Below the pieces are notes generated by a model, which saw only the letters and a program-made list of their open reading frames with translations, made no database searches and was not told where the DNA came from. A DNA stretch of 64,000 nt. It comes from JBFMFH01 sp964481395. GTDB taxonomy: Bacteria; Acidobacteriota; Vicinamibacteria; Vicinamibacterales; JAKQTR01. The stretch spans positions 1 to 64,000 of the forward strand of contig CAYZYG010000014.1 in assembly GCA_964481395.1 (NCBI GenBank), in the 5' to 3' direction. Below are positions 18,854 through 31,043 of the stretch, piece by piece. The first letter of the stretch is position 1. Each line of letters starts with the position of its first letter. Position numbers and translations under genes: made by a program.

Positions 18854-20158
18854 CTACCGCCGCCGGCCTTTCAGCAGCACCGCCACCTCGTCCGGGCGCG
18901 GGTTGTTGTAGTCGAGCCGCACCCGTCCGTCCGACGTCATCGTCACCACGGCCGGAATGGAGCTGGCGGTCACGTACCAGCCGGCGGGCAGGACGACGGC
19001 GTTGCGGGACCGGCCGAGTGCGCGGTCCCAGACGAACTCGTCGCCGTTCAGGTAGTAGCGCCCCTCGTCGGTGTAGGTCTCGCTGATGCGCAGGCGGACG
19101 GTCTGTCCCTTCTGTACGGCCGGGAAGTGGATGACCACGACCTCCGTCTCGGGCCTGACCTCTTCGCCGATGTCGATCTTCGCCGCCGTGATCGCGCTGC
19201 CCTTGAGCGTTTCAACCCTGAGAGTCTCGCCCGTATCCAGCAGGCGCGCGGCCGGATTGGACGCGCGGCTTCCCGCGCGCACGACATTGAGGTACTTGTC
19301 CGTGCCGGGGCGTGATTCCGTGTAGTCGTGATAGAGCGCGAAGGCGTGCGTCTCGGGCTGCTGCAGGAAGTAGACGATCTCGCGATCCTGGCGCGCGCGT
19401 TCGCTGAGGCGCGACGCCATCGACCCGGCGCTCATCGTGGTGACGGGACGCGACCCCGCGGCGGGTGCGGCGGGCTTCGTCGCGGCCGCGGCTGCGGGCT
19501 TCGGCAGCGGCCGTGCCTTGAGGACGAGCGGCGCTTCTCCGGGGTACGTGTTGAGGAAGCTGATCGCCGTCCGCCCGTCAGGCTCGGCGAGAACCTGCGA
19601 CGGCACGTTGCAGGCCACGACCTCGTAGCCGGCAGGCAGGACCACGCTGTTGCGCTTGATGCCGAGCCCGCGGTTGAAGACGATCAGATCCCCCTCGCGA
19701 TAGTACGACTTCGGATCCCGGTACGTCTTGTCGATGCGCAGACGCGTTTCGCCGGCCTCGGGCACCGGACGGGCGAGCGTCACCTGGATGTAGCTCGCCT
19801 CGGGATCGGCGTTGGCCTGGCCGGCCGCGCGCGCCTCGGTGCCGCTGACGACCGTGAACGGCAGGGGCTGCCCGGTCATCCGGTCGTACACCGCCTCGTC
19901 GCTGGCTTCGCTGCCCTTGCGGATGATGTTGAAGTAGTAGCGGGCGCCGGGCCGCGTCGCGGTCACCTCGTAGACGATCTTGAACTGGGCCGAGTCCGGC
20001 GCCAGCAACTCGTAACGCGTGTAATCGTCGCCCTCGAAGCCCTCGAGGATCGACGACGGCGGCGCCTGCGCAGTGACGGTCGCGACCCACCCGAGCACGA
20101 ACAGCGCCGCCAGCATCGAGAACCCGTTCCAACGTCCGGATCTGTTGACCTTCGGCAT
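18854..20158 (-). CDS. Secreted protein of unknown function, internal duplication
   Basis: The protein is 434 aa; ATG 20158 follows GGGAGGAG, and a signal peptide ends near VTA-QAPP. Two copies of a ~150-residue beta-rich domain are joined by an Ala/Pro linker. Both copies end with the pattern YYxxGDxxVxxRxLGxxRNxVVLPAGxxV, then a Val/Ser-containing strand and a GRxxxxxxNxxPxE stretch. The two copies begin FKIVYEVTATRPGARYYFN and FALYHDYTESRPGTDKYLN. I do not recognise the family; the duplicated fold suggests a periplasmic or surface protein. It faces rlmD tail-to-head and diverges from the DUF2339 gene. Confidence 0.75.
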   Translation of the reverse strand: MPKVNRSGRWNGFSMLAALFVLGWVATVTAQAPPSSILEGFEGDDYTRYELLAPDSAQFKIVYEVTATRPGARYYFNIIRKGSEASDEAVYDRMTGQPLPFTVVSGTEARAAGQANADPEASYIQVTLARPVPEAGETRLRIDKTYRDPKSYYREGDLIVFNRGLGIKRNSVVLPAGYEVVACNVPSQVLAEPDGRTAISFLNTYPGEAPLVLKARPLPKPAAAAATKPAAPAAGSRPVTTMSAGSMASRLSERARQDREIVYFLQQPETHAFALYHDYTESRPGTDKYLNVVRAGSRASNPAARLLDTGETLRVETLKGSAITAAKIDIGEEVRPETEVVVIHFPAVQKGQTVRLRISETYTDEGRYYLNGDEFVWDRALGRSRNAVVLPAGWYVTASSIPAVVTMTSDGRVRLDYNNPRPDEVAVLLKGRRR

Positions 20159-20288
20159 CACCACTCCTCCCAGGCCCACGCCCTCGCGGGCGGCCGCGCG
20201 GTCCGCGGGCCGGATTTCTCACGAATCGACAGCCCCGGCACACAACTCCGTGTCCAATCCGGCGTATTGTATGCGCGAGGGAACTCAC

Positions 20289-22685
20289 ATGGACGAAATG
20301 GCCGCGATCCTGTTCGCGCTTGGGCTGACGGTCGCCGCGGTGACGCTGGCCGTCGTACTGCCCATCGCCTCGTTTGTCGGGATGCGGCGGGCGAGAGCGG
20401 CGGCGCAGGCGCTCGAGCAGCGGATCGGTGCGCTCGAGTCAGCCGTGCGGACGCTCGAGCGGACGTGGTTGTCGGATATGCGGACGGCGGACGGCAGCAC
20501 CGCCGCACCGCAGCCCGCCGAGGTACGAGCGGAAGCCGGCCGTGCCCCGGCAGCGCCGGGCCCAGCTCCGGTGCCCGGGGAGGAACCGCCGCCGCCCCAG
20601 CCGCCCGTCACGGCGCTTCGGCCAGAACCGGTTCCGGATGGCGGCCCGACCCCTGAGCCCGCAGCCGTCGCGCCGGAAACTGTCGGGTTGTCGACGGCCC
20701 ACACCGTCGTCGCGCAGGAACCCGCCGATGCTGCTGGGATCGACCGGCAGACCGGCCATCCCGGCCCCAGCCGGCCGACCGAAACCATCGAGAGCCGGAT
20801 CGGCGGGCGGGGCCTGCTGTACGTCGGCGCGGTCGCCCTCCTGTTCGGGGTGGCATTCTTCGTGAAGTACGCCTTCGACAACGAGTGGATCAACGAGACC
20901 GCCCGCGTGGGGCTCGGAAGCCTCACCGGGCTGGCGCTCGTCGCGCTGGGTTGGCGCCTCGATCGGCGTGGCTACGCGCAGTACGGCCAGATCCTGGCAG
21001 GGACCGGCTTCGTCGCGCTCTACATCTCCACGTTCGCGGCCATCTCGTTCTACGGGCTCCTCTCGCAGGGCGCGGCGTTCGGCCTGATGGTCGCGATCAC
21101 GCTGGCCTCGGCGCTGATGGCCGACCGCCTGCCCGCGTACGGGCTGGCGGTCGTCGCGGTGCTGGGCGGGTTCGCCACACCGTTCCTCGTCGGCGGGGGC
21201 GAAGACAGGCAGGTCACGCTGCTGACCTACGACGCAATCCTCGCGGTCGGAACCGTCTGTCTGGCCGGCAGGCGGTCCTGGCCGTCGTTGAGCCTCTTCG
21301 CCTACGCTCTTTCCGCCCTGACGTTCATCGCCTGGGCCGACCGATACTACGACGCGTCGAAGTACGCCACGACTCAGGTGTTTCTGGTGGCGTTCTGCAC
21401 GATCTTCCTCGCGGCCTGGTGGGTGTTGCGCAGGGGATCGCGTGCGGGCAAGACCGCGGCCGGATGGCTTGCGGGCACCGACGGTACGATCGAGCCCTTC
21501 CTCGCGACCGTCCCGATCGTCTTCCACGTCGCGTCGCTGGTAAACCTCCAGTCGCATCCCCTGCCGCTCCTGGTCTACCTCCTGCTCTTCACGCTCGCAG
21601 GTGTCGTCGCGAGCATCCGGCTCGATCGGGCGTGGCTGCGTCTCGTCGTGCTGCTGACGGCTGCGCCATTCGTCATCGGCTGGGTCGTCGAGCACCGCAG
21701 TCCGGGATGGGTGCCAGCCGCCACGGTGGCGGTTCTGGCGGTTTACGTGCTGCACCTGGCCGGGCAGTGGGAGGGACGCACGCGCAGACCCGACGATCGC
21801 CCGCCACGGGCCGACGTCGCGCTGTTCCATGCGAACGGATTGGCGCTCGCAGGAGGCGTCTACGCGCTGACGTGGGACTGGCCGCTGCCGTGGTCCGTGG
21901 GTCTCGCCCTCGTCCAGGCCGCCTGGCACGCCGCGCTCGCCTGGGCGACGCGCAGGTGGCGCCAGGAGGTGTCCCCGAATGCGCTCGCGCTGATGTTCGC
22001 GATGCTGGGCCTGGCCATCGGCCTGCTCTGGGACGGCTGGCCCGCCATCGTCGCCTGGATGATCGAGGGCGGTGCCGTCGTCTGGGTCGGCCTGCGCACC
22101 CGTCAGGCCTGGCTCAGAGCCTGCGGCGTCACCGTGACGGCCTGGATGCTCCTGCTGGCCCTGTTCAACGACTTCTTCCTGACGCCGGCAGGATTCACGA
22201 TGGTCTGGAACGCGCGCGTGGGCGCCGGGGCAGTACTCATCGCCGTGCTGTATTTCGCGGCCGCCGCGTACAGGCGCGCGGAGACGGCGCTGCCGGAAGA
22301 GGCGCCCGTCATGCGCGCGGCCTACCTCGTCGCGGCCAATGTCATGACGCTGCTCCTCGCCTCGACCGAGGTCAATTCGTACTGGCACGCTCGAGCGGGA
22401 TCCGATGCCGCAGCCGACCTGGCACTCCAGGCCTCGCTCTCGATTCTCTGGGTTGTCTACGGCACGGCTCTCATCGTCGCGGGCATCGTCCGTCGGTACC
22501 GGCCGGTGCGCTACCTCGCGATCGCGATCCTCTCTCTCACGATCGTCAAGGTCTTCCTGTCCGACCTGTCCCAGTTGGGCGGCATCTACCGAATCGCCGG
22601 CTTCCTGGGTCTGGGCGCGTTTCTGCTGGTGGGAGCGTGGCTGTATCAGAAGTACAAGGACATCATCGTGGGCGACAGGCGATAG
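20289..22685 (+). CDS. DUF2339 polytopic membrane protein
   Basis: The protein is 798 aa; ATG 20289 follows GAGGGAA. An N-terminal membrane helix is followed by a coiled-coil-like stretch (RAAAQALEQRIGALESAVRTLER), a long Pro/Ala-rich linker to about residue 165, then the conserved entry SRIGGRGLLYVGAVALLFGVAFFVKYAFDNEWI and roughly twenty membrane helices to the end. This layout matches the DUF2339 family of large predicted inner-membrane proteins, whose function is unknown. Its last codons and TAG stop lie inside a GGCGACA heptamer tract. Confidence 0.85.
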   Translation: MDEMAAILFALGLTVAAVTLAVVLPIASFVGMRRARAAAQALEQRIGALESAVRTLERTWLSDMRTADGSTAAPQPAEVRAEAGRAPAAPGPAPVPGEEPPPPQPPVTALRPEPVPDGGPTPEPAAVAPETVGLSTAHTVVAQEPADAAGIDRQTGHPGPSRPTETIESRIGGRGLLYVGAVALLFGVAFFVKYAFDNEWINETARVGLGSLTGLALVALGWRLDRRGYAQYGQILAGTGFVALYISTFAAISFYGLLSQGAAFGLMVAITLASALMADRLPAYGLAVVAVLGGFATPFLVGGGEDRQVTLLTYDAILAVGTVCLAGRRSWPSLSLFAYALSALTFIAWADRYYDASKYATTQVFLVAFCTIFLAAWWVLRRGSRAGKTAAGWLAGTDGTIEPFLATVPIVFHVASLVNLQSHPLPLLVYLLLFTLAGVVASIRLDRAWLRLVVLLTAAPFVIGWVVEHRSPGWVPAATVAVLAVYVLHLAGQWEGRTRRPDDRPPRADVALFHANGLALAGGVYALTWDWPLPWSVGLALVQAAWHAALAWATRRWRQEVSPNALALMFAMLGLAIGLLWDGWPAIVAWMIEGGAVVWVGLRTRQAWLRACGVTVTAWMLLLALFNDFFLTPAGFTMVWNARVGAGAVLIAVLYFAAAAYRRAETALPEEAPVMRAAYLVAANVMTLLLASTEVNSYWHARAGSDAAADLALQASLSILWVVYGTALIVAGIVRRYRPVRYLAIAILSLTIVKVFLSDLSQLGGIYRIAGFLGLGAFLLVGAWLYQKYKDIIVGDRR

Positions 22686-22750
22686 GCGACAGGCGACAGG
22701 GGGAGAACGGGCGGCAGGCGATAGGCGACAGGCGACAGGCGACCGGCGTC
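22671..22750. repeat. GGCGACA/GGCGATA heptamer tract between converging genes
   Basis: Seven-base units GCGACAG and GCGATAG are broken by a short GGGGAGAACGG interruption. It contains the stop codon of the upstream gene and reaches the stop of the converging DGQHR gene. Confidence 0.9.
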
Positions 22751-23882
22751 AGGGGCCGATGCCCTCGGGGTACTGCAGCGCCAGGCGCAACTCCTTGGCG
22801 AGGGTGTCGACGTTCGCGTTGTTCGCCCAGGCACCCTCGGTTTCGAAGCGGAGGTCTCCGATGCGGCGTCCCCAGGGTGCAATGACCCGCCCGATCGCAC
22901 GGAAGTCCGTCCGCTCGGCGCGCTCCTGGTCGAGCTGCCGGACGACGTCAGGAGCCACGCGAAGGAAGGCCCGCAAGGCGGCTGACGACTTGATGCTGTA
23001 CTTGCGGCCGTTCCACGCGGTGCCGAACAAGGTCGCGATCTGCTTGAAGTAGTTCACGAAGAAGCGCCGGGCGTCGTCGCGGAACTCGGCGCCCCGCCGG
23101 CCGCTGCCGAAGGCGTCGGTCTGGAGCAGGCGCTTCAGCTCCTGCGCGAGCGGCGCCTGGGCCACGGCGCCGTGCCCGACACCGAGCAGTTTGATCATGC
23201 CCGAGAGCGGCGAGTCCTCGCGCTCGTTCAGCGCCCGGAGGATGTCGTGCGCGGCCGCCAGATTGTCGTCGCGGTAGAGCTGGCGGCCGGACAGGCTCAC
23301 GAGATGCGACGAGTTCAGCCGCGTGTGCTTCGCGTTGATCGTCACGAACATCTGGACGATGTGGTCTTCGGGAAGCTGGTCGAAGATGACCGCCGGCACC
23401 GAGAACGCCTCGCTGCCGAAGCGATCGATGTCGGCGTGCATCGCGAGCAGGCGGTGCTGGCCGTCGATGGCGCGGAGGATGCCCTCCGTCTCGGGAACCT
23501 TCAAGGTGCCGAGGTTGGAGCCTTCCTCGACCGGCACGAACGACAGCCGCTCGTCGCACGAGATGATCACCGCGCCCGGGATCGATGGAAGATCCCGCGC
23601 CTGGCGGCACTGCTCGTAGTACTGCACGAGCTCGTCGATCTTCCGCCGGATGATCTGCCGCTGGTAGGCCTTCTCGTTGGCCCCAATGCGGCGTTCCAGC
23701 AGATCCCAGTTGACCTTCGAGACTGGAGTGGTCCGCTTCTTGCCACGGACCGCCGGGTGGTGCTGTTCCCCGTAGCTCAGCACCTCGAACCGCACCAGTT
23801 TGTCGATGTCTCGGGCCGTCAGGGAGGCCTGGTAGAACTGCACCCCGAACTGCTGCATCCGGATGGCTGAGACGTTGATCAT
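22749..23882 (-). CDS. DGQHR-domain protein (DndB/DbpB-like)
   Basis: The protein is 377 aa; ATG 23882 follows CGGAGAG. The signature DGQHRLLAMH (140-149) defines the DGQHR group, which includes DndB, the regulator of DNA phosphorothioation clusters, and related proteins near phage-defence loci. Other visible features are a basic N-terminal third, SCDERLSFVPV just before the motif, and TINAKHTRLNSSHLVSL shortly after. No dndA/C/D/E or restriction genes are nearby, so this is an orphan. Its partner and role are unknown. Confidence 0.8.
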   Translation of the reverse strand: MINVSAIRMQQFGVQFYQASLTARDIDKLVRFEVLSYGEQHHPAVRGKKRTTPVSKVNWDLLERRIGANEKAYQRQIIRRKIDELVQYYEQCRQARDLPSIPGAVIISCDERLSFVPVEEGSNLGTLKVPETEGILRAIDGQHRLLAMHADIDRFGSEAFSVPAVIFDQLPEDHIVQMFVTINAKHTRLNSSHLVSLSGRQLYRDDNLAAAHDILRALNEREDSPLSGMIKLLGVGHGAVAQAPLAQELKRLLQTDAFGSGRRGAEFRDDARRFFVNYFKQIATLFGTAWNGRKYSIKSSAALRAFLRVAPDVVRQLDQERAERTDFRAIGRVIAPWGRRIGDLRFETEGAWANNANVDTLAKELRLALQYPEGIGP

Positions 23883-24058
23883 CGCGGGCTCTCCGGGTTG
23901 AGCCTGTCATGCTATGGCTCCCCCCGGGGAATCTCAACCGTTTTTTCACGCGATTTCGGGCTGTTTCTGCGATTATTGGGACTCTGCGCACGGGCCGTTC
24001 CCGACAACCCGGACCGGGCCGGCGTGGACATCTCTCTGACTGGCAAGGAGTTACAGGA

Positions 24059-26860
<2,802 letters not shown>

Positions 26861-26939
26861 ACAGCAGGGGAAACCACGCCTACACAGACGAGTCGGGACG
26901 CGGCCTGCGGCTGGGGTCGCCAGGGATGTGATCCTTGGC

Positions 26940-27003
26940 GTCATTCCCGCGGAAGCGGGAATCAAGTGGATTCCGGGTTCCGCTACGCGGCCCCGGAATG
27001 ACG
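26940..27003. repeat. GTCATTCC...GGAATGAC dyad element
   Basis: It consists of two hairpins: GCGTCATTCCCGC-GGAA-GCGGGAAT and GGATTCCGGGTTCCGCTACG with its partner CGGCCCCGGAATGACG. It is the inverted copy of 28187-28253. Confidence 0.8.
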
Positions 27004-27014
27004 ATCCTGTCAAG

Positions 27015-27083
27015 GTGTCCGGCGGGCTCGGCGAGCCCGCCCTACCGTATGCGGTGTGGTAGGGCGCGGTCGCCGACCGCGCC
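27015..27083. repeat. 69-bp double-palindrome element, copy 1
   Basis: Palindrome GGCGGGCTCGGCGAGCCCGCC is followed by a CTACCG...GGTAGGG stem and palindrome GCGCGGTCGCCGACCGCGC. An inverted, slightly diverged 69-bp copy lies at 62895-62963. Confidence 0.85.
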
Positions 27084-27139
27084 TCGACGGTGACACGCGC
27101 GGATCTGTAGAGGATCACAGATGAGCGGACGTGTTCTTC

Positions 27140-28141
27140 CTACCCTCTTGCGTGTCCGAGGATGGCGCTCGCCACGGCCAGCCCGGACATGAACGCGCCT
27201 TCGATCCGGCCGCCAAGGCACCAGTCGCCGCACGCGAAGAGCATCAGGTCCTCGTCGGCCAGACATCGAATACCCAGAGGGCGGGTCGGCGCGGCGAAGC
27301 GCCAGCGGTGACCGGTCGCCACCTGGGGCGGCGGCAGCCGCCGCCCCAGAATCTCGCCGAACGCATCCAGCAGGCGCGCGACGGCCTCGTCGGGTGACTG
27401 TTCCAGGTTGGCGTGGGACCACGCGGCCGATGCGTGCATCACCCAGGATTCGGTCGGCGGCCATCCCGGTTTGCTGGTGTTGCGCGCGATCCACGACAGC
27501 GGAGAGTTGTGGGCGAAGGCCCCGTCGAAATCGAGGTGCAGCGCTTCGCCGAAACCGGCCATGACGGCCCAGCACGGGTCCATCGACACATCGAGCGCGG
27601 CCTGCTCGATGGTGGAACCCGCCAGCAGGGGAACGGCTTGCGGGGCCGGAACGGCCACGACGACGGCTCCGAAGACTCCGAGGTCGGTGCCGTCCTCGGC
27701 TTCGAGCCGCCATCCGTCTCCCACCCTCCAGCGCGTGACCACGCGCACGCCGTGGCGGACATCCACGTCACTGGCGAAGTAGCGGGCGATCGCGCTCATC
27801 CCGCCGACGCCGACGTACCGGGTCTCGGGATCGGCCGGGCGAACGGAACCGGGTCCCTGTTCTCCGATGACGGCGATGCGTCCCTGCCACCGTTCGACCA
27901 CGCCCGCTTCGAGCCACAGGTCCACGTGATGTCCGAACACCGTGCTCTCGCGGAAAGTGAAGTACTGCGCTCCGTGATCGAAGCGCCATTCGTCGACGCG
28001 CCTCGTCGAAATCCGGCCGCCCGGGCCCCTGGCCTTGTCGAACACCGTCACCGGCACGCCCTGTTCGTGCAGGGCGTGCGCACACGCCAATCCGGCCACG
28101 CCGGCGCCCACGACCGCTACCCCAGGTGTACTCGCTGCCAT
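27140..28141 (-). CDS. FAD-dependent oxidoreductase (renalase/amine-oxidase-like)
   Basis: The protein is 333 aa; ATG 28141 directly follows GGAGGAGGGG. The N-terminal FAD-binding Rossmann motif is VAVVGAGVAGLACAHAL with VFDKARGPGGR shortly after. Conserved FDHGAQYF matches the renalase-like NAD(P)/FAD-dependent group. A C-terminal FAD contact is CGDWCLGGRIEGAFMSG. The substrate is unknown. The gene stands alone, flanked by repeat elements on both sides. Confidence 0.85.
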   Translation of the reverse strand: MAASTPGVAVVGAGVAGLACAHALHEQGVPVTVFDKARGPGGRISTRRVDEWRFDHGAQYFTFRESTVFGHHVDLWLEAGVVERWQGRIAVIGEQGPGSVRPADPETRYVGVGGMSAIARYFASDVDVRHGVRVVTRWRVGDGWRLEAEDGTDLGVFGAVVVAVPAPQAVPLLAGSTIEQAALDVSMDPCWAVMAGFGEALHLDFDGAFAHNSPLSWIARNTSKPGWPPTESWVMHASAAWSHANLEQSPDEAVARLLDAFGEILGRRLPPPQVATGHRWRFAAPTRPLGIRCLADEDLMLFACGDWCLGGRIEGAFMSGLAVASAILGHARG

Positions 28142-28499
28142 CCCCTCCTCCACGTCCGTCGACCCGTCTGTGATCCTCCCTCGGATCGTCATTCCGGGGC
28201 CGCGTAGCGAAACCCGGAATCCAGCCTGGATTCCCGCATTCGCGGGAATGACGCCGGAGGATCACACCTTTCCGCTCCGGTCGCCTGCCGCGCCCCAGAT
28301 CATCGGTGATCCTCGGCAGACGGGCGCCCGCCCGTGTCTGCTGGAGGCCGGGGCCCTTCAGCCGCGGCTGGATCCCGGCGCAGATCACCGTCTCGGCGCG
28401 GTCAGCGCCGCGCCCTGCCCGCGAGGAATGGGAACTGGGGACTCGAAAACCGATCCCAGGTCCCCGACCCCTGTTCTTCCGTCCTCGGTCCCCGTCTTC
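28142..28499. other. Gene-free region rich in repeats
   Basis: It holds the dyad element at 28187-28253, a GGCGCGG-TCAG-CGCCGCGCC hairpin-like stretch around 28396-28415 and a degenerate CCCCGGT/TTCTTCC heptamer tract at about 28436-28499 that abuts the stop of the penicillin-acylase gene. No coding sequence is supported. Confidence 0.7.
28187..28253. repeat. GTCATTCC...GGAATGAC dyad element
   Basis: GTCATTCCGGGGCCGCGTAG, a GGAATCCAGCCTGGATTCC hairpin and CCCGC-ATTC-GCGGGAATGAC. Its reverse complement matches 26940-27003 closely. Confidence 0.8.
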
Positions 28500-31043
28500 T
28501 CACTTCGCCGGCACGAGGCGCAGCCGCGCGGCCACGTTCGCTTCGACCGCCTGCCGCGAAAACAGCATGGGATGATACCGTTCGGCCGCCCACAGTTCGA
28601 GCAGATTCCCATAGTACGGGCTGCCCGGCTGGCCCGACGCCCCTGGCACGTTGATCATCGTCGAGCGATCCCAATCCGAAACGTCGACGACTTCGCGGAA
28701 CGAGGCGCCGTGCGTCTGGCGTCGGCCTCCGCCAGTCGCGAACGGCGTGTTGCCGTCCCCGCCGCGGGGCACGTCCGGGAGGTTCAGCACGGCGCGCAGC
28801 GGGTCGGTCGAGGCCAGGGCGTGTTCCCAGGAGGCCCGGTGTATCCGGCCCCATGCCCACTGGCGCTCGTCGGGTCCCATCAGCTTGACCGCTTCCTGCC
28901 AGGCTTCGTCGAGACTGGACCCGAGGAGCACGTCCTGCACGGCGGCATCCGTGGCGGCGCGAGCGAGTTCATGCAGGAGGCGCGCGGTCGGCATCGACGA
29001 TCCGACGAACGGCTGATCCGCCTTCGGCACGAGCGCGCGGGCCGCCGCCACCGAGAGGCGAGGCACCCACAGCTGATAGAGCGCGGCCGCGGCGGATTCA
29101 CGCCCCAGGACGTGGTCCCAGCCAGCCAGCAGATCGGCCGCACGGGCACGCACCGAAGGCCGGCCCTCCGAATCCGGTCCGGAAAGCAGCGGTCGCGCCC
29201 GGTGCGCGGCCCGGAGCGCGTCGCAGATCTCGCGCGCGACGACGGACAGCGCGTCGTGCTGGAGACGCTCCGAGTCCGCCACCGTGAACCGGTGACCGCT
29301 CTCGACGCCTGCGGACAGCACCTCCACGATCCGGCGATAGCGGTACGGGGCGCTCCACTCGTAGCCCAGCGGTTTGTCGTACCCGGGCGGCAGGATGTTG
29401 TGATTGGCGGTCGCGATGATCCCGTTCGCCGGATTGAACGCCTGTGGCAGGTCCTCCAACCGGAGGAATCCGGCCCATTCGTACTTGCCCTCGTGGCCTG
29501 GAACGGGCAGCAGGCCCGACCAGCCCGGCCGGATCGGGGCCATCCCCGCCGCCACCCACCCGATGTTGCCGTCGACATCCGCGTAGATGAGGTTCTCGGA
29601 CGGCACCTGCCACCCGCGCACCGCCTCCAGGAACTCGGGCCAGCTTCGGGCGGTGTTCAGCGCGAGCGACCGCAGGTAACCGGCGGTCCCGGGCTCCATG
29701 CCGACCCATTTGAGGGCGTAGGCGCGCCGCTTGGCGGCATCCACGTGAAGCACGGGGCCGTGTCGGGTGAAACGCAGTTCGACCGCCCGCGGCCCGGCCT
29801 CGCCTCGGACGCGGATGAGCTCGCGCTCGACACGCATGGGCTCCGACACGCCTTTGTAGAAACAGTGGTCGGGCTTCACCGGGTCGAGCCGCTCGACGTA
29901 GAGATCCTGCTGATCGATGCCGACGATGGTGAAGCCGAAGGCCACGCGGTCGTTGTGCCCGGCTGCCACACCGGGCAGCGCGGGCTCGCCCGCGCCAATG
30001 ACGTTCCAGCCCGGCCCGACCAGATGGACGCTGTAGCGCAGCGACGGCAGCGCGACGACGCGGTGCGGGTCGTTCGCTAGGATCGGCTTGCCGGTCGCCG
30101 TGAGCTTTCCGGAGATGACCCAGTTGTTCGATCCGTGCCGCCACGCGTCCTCGGCCCAGTTGTCGAGCGGCGCGGCCGGAGCCAGCGTGTCTGCGGTCGC
30201 CGCGCGAATCGAGGCCGGTGCGCCGGGCGCCTGTGCCGCGAAGCCGAACGCAGGAGCCGCACCGCCGGCCCTGGGAAGGGTCTCGGGAAAGCGGACCGTT
30301 TCGCTGGCATCACTGGCGATGTCCATGATGGCATCCGTGATGTCGTCGAGATCGAGGCCGTCCGGGATCTCGAGGGCGATGGGGGGCTCGACGGGCTGGA
30401 ACTCCGTCACGCGTCCGATGCCGACCCGCCGTGCGAATCGCGCGCGTTGGACCTCGCTGCGGGCGTTCCGCGTCATCACGTATCCGGCCATGCGCCCGAT
30501 CACGACCTCCGGCGTCCACGGTTCCGGTGTGGCACCGATGAGCTGGAACTCGAGCGGCAGTTTCCCCGGGTTGGCCTTGACGTAGGCGATCTGCGCGTTG
30601 ATGCCGGCAACGAACGCCTCCACGATGCGCCGGGCGTCGGGACCGTAGGCAGCCCATTCGGCCTCCATGTCGCCCCGGTAGCGGAGGAGACGTGCGAACG
30701 TGTCGCGCCTGACGGCGGATGGGCCGACCACTTCGGCCAGCTTGCCCTCCGCGTTGCGACGCCACAGATCGAGTTGCCAGAGCCGGTCCTGGGCCGCGAC
30801 GTATCCCTGGGCGAAGAACAGGTCGTGGGTGGTCTTCGCGTAAATATGGGGAACGCCCCATCGATCGCGCAGCACGTCGACCTCGTCGTCGAGGCCGGGG
30901 ATTTCAATGCTGCCCGAGGTCTGGGCCAGCGCGACGGCGGCGCGCTCCTTCAAGGACGAGATGGCAGAGTCCGGATCGGGCTGGCTTGCGGCCAGCGCGA
31001 CGGCGACGAGCACGCATCCCCCGACACTGAGCACCCGGTTCAT
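28500..31043 (-). CDS. Penicillin acylase-family Ntn hydrolase
   Basis: The protein is 847 aa, with a signal peptide at 1-20 (MNRVLSVGGCVLVAVALAAS). The family hydrolyses amide bonds of acylated amines such as beta-lactams or acyl-homoserine lactones in the periplasm. The alpha-chain motif is RDRWGVPHIYA (59-69). Autocleavage should free Ser305 in RHGSNNWVISG as the N-terminal nucleophile of the beta chain. Further motifs are NDPHRVV and ANHNILP. The length and chain order are normal. The natural substrate is not predictable; acylase or quorum-quenching roles are possible. Confidence 0.9.
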   Translation of the reverse strand: MNRVLSVGGCVLVAVALAASQPDPDSAISSLKERAAVALAQTSGSIEIPGLDDEVDVLRDRWGVPHIYAKTTHDLFFAQGYVAAQDRLWQLDLWRRNAEGKLAEVVGPSAVRRDTFARLLRYRGDMEAEWAAYGPDARRIVEAFVAGINAQIAYVKANPGKLPLEFQLIGATPEPWTPEVVIGRMAGYVMTRNARSEVQRARFARRVGIGRVTEFQPVEPPIALEIPDGLDLDDITDAIMDIASDASETVRFPETLPRAGGAAPAFGFAAQAPGAPASIRAATADTLAPAAPLDNWAEDAWRHGSNNWVISGKLTATGKPILANDPHRVVALPSLRYSVHLVGPGWNVIGAGEPALPGVAAGHNDRVAFGFTIVGIDQQDLYVERLDPVKPDHCFYKGVSEPMRVERELIRVRGEAGPRAVELRFTRHGPVLHVDAAKRRAYALKWVGMEPGTAGYLRSLALNTARSWPEFLEAVRGWQVPSENLIYADVDGNIGWVAAGMAPIRPGWSGLLPVPGHEGKYEWAGFLRLEDLPQAFNPANGIIATANHNILPPGYDKPLGYEWSAPYRYRRIVEVLSAGVESGHRFTVADSERLQHDALSVVAREICDALRAAHRARPLLSGPDSEGRPSVRARAADLLAGWDHVLGRESAAAALYQLWVPRLSVAAARALVPKADQPFVGSSMPTARLLHELARAATDAAVQDVLLGSSLDEAWQEAVKLMGPDERQWAWGRIHRASWEHALASTDPLRAVLNLPDVPRGGDGNTPFATGGGRRQTHGASFREVVDVSDWDRSTMINVPGASGQPGSPYYGNLLELWAAERYHPMLFSRQAVEANVAARLRLVPAK

